From Methanoregula sp. (lineage in GTDB: Archaea; Halobacteriota; Methanomicrobia; Methanomicrobiales; Methanospirillaceae), in the NCBI GenBank assembly GCA_030653335.1, contig JAURZP010000296.1:1-5768 (forward strand): 5,768 nt of DNA, in the 5' to 3' direction. Each line of letters begins with the position of its first letter. The first letter of the stretch is position 1. Below the pieces are notes generated by a model. It ran no database searches and was not told where the DNA came from. It saw nothing but the letters and a program-made list of their open reading frames with translations. Positions 1 to 4,484 of the stretch are shown piece after piece. The position numbers and the translations under genes are program-made.

Positions 1-33
1 GGACTTGCGATTAAAATTATGCAGGAGATCTGA
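1..33 (+). CDS. 3' end of an unidentified upstream gene (partial)
   Basis: Frame 1 is open from the first base and reads GLAIKIMQEI before a TGA stop at 31-33. The stop overlaps the ATG of the acylphosphatase gene by one base (TGATG). The junction, aggagatctgatg at 23-35, differs by one base from the proven-looking gene junction between the two ligases at 2731-2743, which supports a real translationally coupled gene end here. Ten residues are too few to identify a family. The alternative is that this is simply leader sequence that happens to be open. Confidence 0.42.
   Translation, partial: GLAIKIMQEI
23..29 (+). promoter_or_regulatory. Ribosome binding site of the acylphosphatase gene
   Basis: AGGAGAT matches the archaeal anti-Shine-Dalgarno sequence, with GGAG five bases before the ATG at 33. 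It lies inside the apparent end of the preceding gene, so translation of the two is probably coupled. Confidence 0.7.
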
Positions 34-329
34 TGGAAAAAACAATCGAGATATTCATCTCAGGAAGAGTCCAGAAAGTTGGATTCAGGGCATGCGTACG
101 AAGAATAGCTACCAATTTGAAAGTGAGCGGAACGGTCATGAACCTGCCCGATGGAAAGGTCCGGATTTATGCAACCGGTGAACTGATGATTCTTGAAAAA
201 TTCGTATCAATGGTGTATGGTTGCCCCCGTGCAGTAATCCGCGACCTGCGACAATCGGAAATCCAGTTAAAACTCTTTGATGATTTTTCAATTATCAAAG
301 GAGAGGGACGTGTCAGTACAGAGCTTTAA
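33..329 (+). CDS. acyP: Acylphosphatase
   Basis: This 98-residue protein is the normal size for a single-domain cytosolic acylphosphatase, which hydrolyses carboxyl-phosphate bonds in small acyl phosphates such as acetyl phosphate or carbamoyl phosphate. The signature GRVQKVGFR at residues 11-19 forms the phosphate-binding loop and contains the catalytic Arg19. The second motif, GTVMNLPDG at 33-41, carries the catalytic Asn37. Two family positions are atypical: the usual Gly after GRVQ is Lys15, and the usual Trp in the GWV-N motif is Thr34. Both key catalytic residues are present, so it is probably active. The start is supported by AGGAGAT at 23-29, with GGAG ending five bases before the ATG. 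Its last 17 bp overlap the convergent Cas1-like gene. The cellular substrate cannot be told from sequence. Confidence 0.92.
   Translation: MEKTIEIFISGRVQKVGFRACVRRIATNLKVSGTVMNLPDGKVRIYATGELMILEKFVSMVYGCPRAVIRDLRQSEIQLKLFDDFSIIKGEGRVSTEL
275..300 (-). terminator. Candidate hairpin terminator downstream of the Cas1-like gene
   Basis: The outer arms CTTTGAT (275-281) and ATCAAAG (294-300) are perfectly complementary. Inner pairs extend the stem to 11 bp around a four-base loop at 286-289. Read on the minus strand it starts 13 bases after the cas1 stop, has a GAAA loop and one A/C mismatch, and is followed closely by a short T run (GAGTTTT). Read on the plus strand the mismatch becomes a G-U pair and the hairpin lies in the end of the acylphosphatase coding region. 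Archaeal termination depends mainly on T tracts, and this run is only four T long, so the role is tentative. Confidence 0.3.
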
Positions 330-1245
330 ATTCACCATTATTTCTTATTGCATTTAAGAGACTGAATACCTGGTCATCAATTTTGTTATTGTTTATTGTA
401 TCATGAAATGTTTTAATGAGTTTTTTGGCTAATTCATCCGAAAGCATGCACCGGTCAAGAGTAAGTTCAAAATCTGCAGCTGTAAGGAACTCCCTGGCGA
501 CCGAAAAAACGGCAGAATCAATCATTTCAGATTTCATCGATTCGGCAATATCATTCACCAGACTTCCATTACCTTCATGCAATAGGCCAATGTTCGGATC
601 CAGCCTCGCACCGATCAGTGAAACACAGCAATTGCCATACAGCATTGCATAACCAAATGACAGCATTGCATTGATGGGATCAGTCTGAGGGCGCAATGTC
701 CTTCTCCGAAATCCAAACTCTGGTCTGGTGTTACGCGACATAATCTCATAATACATATCGGAAGTCATGCGGTGAAGGCGGCGGATCTCATCGAGTTTGA
801 TTAAGTATGCCATTTCATCTAAGGATTTGTAAAGAAAATCCGACTCACCTTCATAAAAAATCGATACATTCTGATTCTCCTGCAAGCGGTTTATAGCAAA
901 GAGGCGGGACTTCAATGCACCCTGAGCTATTGCCGTTGCATACCGGTGTCGTGATCCGGTTTGCTGTGCGTGATGAACATCCGGATCGTTACGATAGCCA
1001 AATGGACTGATAATCCCGATTGGATTACCATCTGATTCAAAAAATGAGATAACTACACCTTTTTTTATGAGTTGCGTAATTGTTGCCGAGCTTATCGTAT
1101 GCCCACCGACAATGAGGAGATTTTTTACAGATTCGAGAGGATATTCTTCAGCGCCGCTTTTTTTCTGAATAATTAACTTTGTCTGTGTCGATTTGATATG
1201 AGAGCCAAACCCACTCACCGACAACCAAGGATAATTCGTCTCCAT
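313..1245 (-). CDS. Solitary Cas1-family protein with substituted catalytic residue
   Basis: A 310-residue protein of normal Cas1 length. The N-terminal beta domain (about 7-85) has WLSVSGFGSHI, an ISSATITQL segment and FFESDGNPIG. The C-terminal helical integrase domain (about 95-305) contains RRRTLRPQTDPINAMLSFGY (180-199) and GLLHEG (220-225). Canonical Cas1 uses Glu-His-Asp to bind the metal ion for spacer integration. His223, Asp232 and Glu235 match the later sites, but the first Glu aligns with His158 in LDEIRRLHRMTSD. The spacing 158-223 (65) fits that alignment, being close to 67 in E. coli (Glu141-His208) and 64 in P. aeruginosa (Glu190-His254). The usual Arg after the Asp/Glu motif is Lys238. 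No cas2, other cas gene, CRISPR array, or polymerase and inverted repeats expected of a casposon are in view. Canonical integrase activity is therefore doubtful. The frame is intact, which argues for a retained function. The start has only a weak GGGG ribosome site (1249-1252). Confidence 0.88.
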   Translation of the reverse strand: METNYPWLSVSGFGSHIKSTQTKLIIQKKSGAEEYPLESVKNLLIVGGHTISSATITQLIKKGVVISFFESDGNPIGIISPFGYRNDPDVHHAQQTGSRHRYATAIAQGALKSRLFAINRLQENQNVSIFYEGESDFLYKSLDEMAYLIKLDEIRRLHRMTSDMYYEIMSRNTRPEFGFRRRTLRPQTDPINAMLSFGYAMLYGNCCVSLIGARLDPNIGLLHEGNGSLVNDIAESMKSEMIDSAVFSVAREFLTAADFELTLDRCMLSDELAKKLIKTFHDTINNNKIDDQVFSLLNAIRNNGEFKALY

Positions 1246-1295
1246 AAACCCCGTATGATTCAGAACAATTCAGATAATTACTACCACATTTCCAC

Positions 1296-1320
1296 AGATT
1301 AAATCATCGTTATACCTTTT
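1296..1320 (-). promoter_or_regulatory. Candidate promoter of the Cas1-like gene
   Basis: On the minus strand AAAAGGTATAAC (1320-1309) resembles a purine-rich BRE followed by a TATA box. It would place initiation roughly 40 bases before the ATG at 1245. A second AT-rich run, GATTTAAT (1304-1297), is an alternative. Neither is a strong match. Confidence 0.25.
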
Positions 1321-1374
1321 CTGGAAGGGTTACAGGAATCCTGCAAAATGTCATATCTTTAGTTTTCGTCAATT

Positions 1375-1420
1375 CCGAAAATTTCGGTGGATATATACCG
1401 TAGCCACGACATATATACAT
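1375..1420 (+). promoter_or_regulatory. Promoter region of the aryl-CoA ligase operon: twin TATA-like boxes
   Basis: Two identical octamers, ATATATAC, lie at 1391-1398 and 1411-1418, exactly 20 bp apart. Either can serve as a TATA box. The downstream copy would give initiation at about 1440, almost leaderless. The upstream copy would give it at about 1420 with a leader near 30 bases. Just upstream of the first box is the hyphenated palindrome CCGAAA-A-TTTCGG (1375-1387), where a BRE or an upstream regulator site would lie. The direct sequence pattern is clear, and the promoter role is inferred from position. Confidence 0.55.
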
Positions 1421-1422
1421 TC

Positions 1423-1440
1423 GTCATGCTATAGCATAAC
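1423..1440. promoter_or_regulatory. Candidate operator: 18-bp near-palindrome before the ligase operon
   Basis: GTCATGCTATAGCATAAC has a perfect 12-bp core, ATGCTATAGCAT (1426-1437), and pairs at 8 of 9 positions across its full length. It sits between the downstream TATA-like box and the ribosome site, covering the expected initiation point. A dimeric repressor bound here would block transcription. No regulator gene is in the window, so the binding protein is unknown. Confidence 0.45.
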
Positions 1441-1441
1441 A

Positions 1442-1446
1442 GAGGT
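1442..1446 (+). promoter_or_regulatory. Ribosome binding site of the first ligase gene
   Basis: GAGGT ends five bases before the ATG at 1452. It confirms that start over internal alternatives and fits the expected N-terminus of the family (MFWD, compared with MKCWD in the paralog). Confidence 0.65.
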
Positions 1447-1451
1447 CGCTG

Positions 1452-2741
1452 ATGTTCTGGGATAAAAAGATTGAAACCCTGAAAACTGATGATTTGCAGG
1501 CACTTCAGCTCAAACGTTTGAAAAAAACGATTAGCCAGGCACAAAAAGTTGGTTTTTTTAAAAAACGTCTCTCTGATGCAGGAATAACTGCATCTTCGAT
1601 AAAAACACTCGATGACATCCGGAAAATACCATTTACCAAAAAGCAGGATCTTCGGGAGGGATATCCTTTCGGGTTCTTTGCAGTTCCTTTAAAGGAGATT
1701 GTCCGCATCCATACGACATCAGGAACAACAGGAAAACCTACGGTTGTAGGGTATACCAAAAAAGATCTTGACGTTTGGGCAGACCTGATTGCACGCAATA
1801 TGACCATGGTGGGTGTTGGAAAGGAAGATATCTTCCAGAACATGGTCAATTATGGCATGTTCACCGGGGGGCTTGGTTTTCACTATGGGGCAGAAAAGAT
1901 TGGGATGACGGTTATTCCCAGTGCGACTGGTAATACCAAACGCCAGATAGAGATGATCCGGGATTTTGGCGTGACTACGATCCATTGCACACCCAGTTAC
2001 GCTATGCATCTTTCAGAGGTGGCTGAAGAGATGGGTGAATCCCTCGATAGTCTCAAAACAGGAATTTTTGGGGCTGAACCGTGGTCAGAAAGTATACGGC
2101 ATTCACTTGAAAAACGATTGGGAGTTACCGCGTTCGATTCATACGGCTTAAGCGAGCTCTTTGGACCGGGTGTTGCATTCGAATGTGAGGAACGCAACGG
2201 GCTCCATATCTGGCATGATTCCTACCTCGTTGAGATCATCGATCCAAATACCGGGGAGCGTGTTTCAGATGGAGAGCGGGGGGAGTTGGTAGTAACTCCA
2301 CTAGTCAAAGAAGCCATGCCTCTGCTGCGATACCGCACCGGCGATGTCACGATGCTGTTAGAAGATGGCTGCCTTTGCAAAAGAGCGCAGAAGATTGCCA
2401 GGATCACGGGAAGAAGTGATGATATGCTGGTCATCCGCGGCATCAATGTCTTTCCCTCCCAGATTGAACACGTACTTCTTAAAATCCCTGAAGTAGGCAA
2501 TCAGTTTATGGTATATATTGACAGAATTAATTATCTGGACGAGATGACCGTCGAAGTTGAGATCAACAGGGACTTTTTCAGTGGCGAACTCACTGATCTG
2601 GCAAAGATCCAGAAAAAAGTGGGAAAAGAACTTCGCGATTCACTGGAACTGCGAACAACGGTCAGGCTTGTTGAGCCAGGATCATTGCCCCGCTTTGAAG
2701 GAAAGGCGAAGCGAGTGATCGATAGAAGGGAGGAGATTTGA
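1452..2741 (+). CDS. paaK: Phenylacetate-CoA ligase family protein, copy 1
   Basis: A 429-residue AMP-forming ligase of typical PaaK size. The family converts an aryl acid, ATP and CoA to aryl-CoA, AMP and PPi via an acyl adenylate. Visible motifs: ATP loop TTSGTTGKPTVVGYT (88-102), YGLSE (231-235), YRTGD (294-298), hinge region GRSDDMLVIRGINVFPSQ (320-337), and the C-terminal GKAKRV with the likely catalytic Lys418. Cys245, His252, Cys307 and Cys309 match a likely structural zinc site. The usual CxCGR around the last two is CLCKR here. In methanogens such enzymes activate phenylacetate, hydroxyphenylacetate or indoleacetate for carboxylation to aryl pyruvates, giving aromatic amino acids without the shikimate route. 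Which acid this copy uses is unknown. It is first in an operon with a paralog and an ACT protein, overlapping the paralog by one base. Confidence 0.9.
   Translation: MFWDKKIETLKTDDLQALQLKRLKKTISQAQKVGFFKKRLSDAGITASSIKTLDDIRKIPFTKKQDLREGYPFGFFAVPLKEIVRIHTTSGTTGKPTVVGYTKKDLDVWADLIARNMTMVGVGKEDIFQNMVNYGMFTGGLGFHYGAEKIGMTVIPSATGNTKRQIEMIRDFGVTTIHCTPSYAMHLSEVAEEMGESLDSLKTGIFGAEPWSESIRHSLEKRLGVTAFDSYGLSELFGPGVAFECEERNGLHIWHDSYLVEIIDPNTGERVSDGERGELVVTPLVKEAMPLLRYRTGDVTMLLEDGCLCKRAQKIARITGRSDDMLVIRGINVFPSQIEHVLLKIPEVGNQFMVYIDRINYLDEMTVEVEINRDFFSGELTDLAKIQKKVGKELRDSLELRTTVRLVEPGSLPRFEGKAKRVIDRREEI
2728..2735 (+). promoter_or_regulatory. Ribosome binding site deciding the start of ligase copy 2
   Basis: GGGAGGAG (2728-2735) ends five bases before ATG 2741. 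A TTG at 2738 is also in frame but lies too close to the site. The ATG, which overlaps the upstream TGA as TGATG, is the better start. Confidence 0.75.
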
Positions 2742-4042
2742 TGAAGTGTTGGGATCCACGAATCGAGGAAATGCCCAAAGAAGACCTCCAGCGGATGCAG
2801 TACAAACTACTAAAAAGTCTGGTGTACCGATTGTACAGTTTCTCTCCGTTTTACCATGACCGGATGAAAGAACAAAAGGTCCATCCGGATGACATATGCA
2901 AACTTTCTGATGTGCAGAAACTCCCGTTCATATTCAAGCGGGATTTGAGGGACAATTACCCGGATAAGATCTTCACTGCAACTAAAGACGAACTCGTCCG
3001 CTATCATGTATCTTCGGGAACCACTGGAAAACCAACTGTTGTTGGCTATACACAAAATGATTTAAACAACTGGACAACATCACTTGCCCGGGGCCTTACA
3101 TCTGTGGGTCTTGGCAGAGGGGATGTGATTCAGGTAAGCTATGGTTACGGTCTGTTCACCGGAGGACTCGGGATGCACTATGGCGCTGAGCGCATTGGGG
3201 CAACCGTACTTCCTGCCAGCGTGGGAAACACGGAGCGCCAGATTGAATTGATGCAGGATCTTGGAGCAACAGCCATTGCCTGCACACCCTCATATCTCCT
3301 CCATATCGGAGAAGTAGCAGAGAAGATGGGTGTTAATATCAAAAAAGATACCCAGCTGCGTACCGGAATTCTGGGTGCTGAGCCATGGACTGAAGGAATG
3401 CGCAACCGTATTCAGGATTGGCTGGGTATCAGGGCATATGATATCTATGGCACCAGCGAACTTTCCGGCCCGATGTTTACTGAATGTGCGGAACAAAAAG
3501 GATTCCACATATGGTCGGATATCGCACTGGTAGAGATTATCGATCCCAAAACCGGTGAATCGCTTGAAGCAGGAGAAAATGGAGAACTCACCATCACAAT
3601 CCTGCAAAAAGAAGCCCTCCCCATGATACGGTACCGCATCGGGGATATTACAACAATGGAAGAAGACATTTGTGCCTGTGGAAGAACTCACCCCAGAATA
3701 CAGCGGATTCAGGGAAGGGTTGATGACATGCTGATTATCAGGGGCATCAACGTCTTCCCATCACAGGTCGAGTACGCACTGATGGCAATTCCAGAAGTAG
3801 GAGAACATTTCCAGATCGTAGTTGAACGAAAAGGAGCTCTTGACGACATGCTTGTCCGTGTCGAACTGAACAAGGAGTCATTCAGTGACAAAATCAATGA
3901 AATTATGAAGGTACGGCAGAAGGTTGAACACCGGCTCAGGAATTCGTTGAACGTGAATGTGGAGGTAGAATTAGTTGAACCGGGCTCATTGCCAAGATTT
4001 GAAGGTAAATCAAAGAAGGTAATCGATAAGAGGTCGATGTAA
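2741..4042 (+). CDS. paaK: Phenylacetate-CoA ligase family protein, copy 2
   Basis: A 433-residue paralog of the preceding gene, collinear over its whole length and by eye identical at more than half of core positions. Motifs counted from ATG 2741: ATP loop SSGTTGKPTVVGYT (91-104), YGTSE (236-240), YRIGD (298-302), GRVDDMLIIRGINVFPSQ (325-342), and GKSKKV with likely catalytic Lys423. The likely zinc ligands Cys249, His256, Cys311 and Cys313 include the regular CACGR motif. Differences from copy 1 cluster around candidate substrate-pocket segments (QVSYGYGLFTGG against QNMVNYGMFTGG, and TSELSGPM against LSELFGPGV). A few residues are inserted near 199-206. This suggests a different preferred aryl acid, or less likely a heteromer. 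The gene abuts the ACT gene with no intergenic base, so the three are co-transcribed. Confidence 0.9.
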   Translation: MKCWDPRIEEMPKEDLQRMQYKLLKSLVYRLYSFSPFYHDRMKEQKVHPDDICKLSDVQKLPFIFKRDLRDNYPDKIFTATKDELVRYHVSSGTTGKPTVVGYTQNDLNNWTTSLARGLTSVGLGRGDVIQVSYGYGLFTGGLGMHYGAERIGATVLPASVGNTERQIELMQDLGATAIACTPSYLLHIGEVAEKMGVNIKKDTQLRTGILGAEPWTEGMRNRIQDWLGIRAYDIYGTSELSGPMFTECAEQKGFHIWSDIALVEIIDPKTGESLEAGENGELTITILQKEALPMIRYRIGDITTMEEDICACGRTHPRIQRIQGRVDDMLIIRGINVFPSQVEYALMAIPEVGEHFQIVVERKGALDDMLVRVELNKESFSDKINEIMKVRQKVEHRLRNSLNVNVEVELVEPGSLPRFEGKSKKVIDKRSM

Positions 4043-4477
4043 ATGGACATAAAAAAATATGTGATCAGGCAGATTTCGATATTCTCTGAAAACCGCCCGG
4101 GCAGACTTGCAGCGATCGCTCATGCTCTGGGAGAAGAGAAGATCAATATCCTTGCTTTCAGCATTGCAGAGGCAAATGGTTTTGGTGTAGTGAGAGCACT
4201 GGTGGATCACCCGGAAAAAGCCCATGACAAACTACTCTCGCTGGGATTTAATATCGCATTTACCGATGTGATTGCAGTTCACATGAAAGATCAACCCGGC
4301 GGTCTCTATGAAGTGGCAAAAATTCTGGGGGATGCCGGTATAAATATCGAATATTCATATGCCTATTCCGGAAAAGAGGGTGCTGTGCTAATCCTTCGTG
4401 TGGATCAGATTGATGATGCCATAACAAAGATCAAAACTTCTGGTGCAACTCTTCTGGAACGAAGTGTGTTCCACTAA
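4043..4477 (+). CDS. Tandem ACT-domain protein (amino-acid-binding)
   Basis: A 144-residue protein made of two ACT domains and nothing else. The first (about 7-70) has the ligand loop ENRPGRLAAIAHAL (16-29) followed by INILAFSIAE. The second (about 74-138) has KDQPGGLYEVAKIL (82-95) followed by INIEYSYAY. In both, the Pro-Gly turn and the Asn-Ile step after the helix are the hallmark of amino-acid-binding ACT repeats. There is no catalytic or DNA-binding domain, so it must act on a partner. Its start is the first base after the stop of ligase copy 2, with GAGGT at 4030-4034 as ribosome site. From this position it probably senses an aromatic amino acid and tunes aryl-acid activation or the carboxylating oxidoreductase. 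Branched-chain or other ligands cannot be excluded. Confidence 0.88.
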   Translation: MDIKKYVIRQISIFSENRPGRLAAIAHALGEEKINILAFSIAEANGFGVVRALVDHPEKAHDKLLSLGFNIAFTDVIAVHMKDQPGGLYEVAKILGDAGINIEYSYAYSGKEGAVLILRVDQIDDAITKIKTSGATLLERSVFH

Positions 4478-4484
4478 AACTGCA

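Noticed and set aside
11..20. ttaaaattat as a TATA box for the acylphosphatase gene
   Set aside because: Initiation about 25 bases downstream would fall inside the coding region, leaving out the good ribosome site; it is better read as codons of the upstream gene.
416..652. Plus-strand open frame inside the Cas1-like gene
   Set aside because: It is antisense to conserved Cas1 motifs, has a serine-rich composition typical of a reverse-complement shadow, and has no recognisable family.
1258..1274. Direct repeat attcaga (1258-1264 and 1268-1274)
   Set aside because: Two short AT-rich copies 10 bp apart are within chance, and nothing else supports a regulator site.
1333..1343. Inverted repeat cagga-a-tcctg in the divergent intergenic region
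   Set aside because: Five-base arms alone are weak and it is not placed next to a convincing promoter element on either strand.
313..1451. CRISPR array, casposon ends or a type I/III cas operon around the Cas1-like gene
   Set aside because: No repeats of 24-37 bp with regular spacers, no terminal inverted repeats with a target duplication, and no polymerase, Cas2 or Cas4 reading frame are present. The flanks are metabolic genes.
2738..2740. TTG as start of ligase copy 2
   Set aside because: It lies two bases after the ribosome site and is followed at once by ATG 2741, which has proper five-base spacing and the TGATG overlap; the ATG protein aligns with the N-terminus of copy 1.
3290..3691. 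Minus-strand open frame inside ligase copy 2, with similar ones in copy 1
   Set aside because: They mirror conserved ligase codons, and no ribosome site or protein family could be seen.
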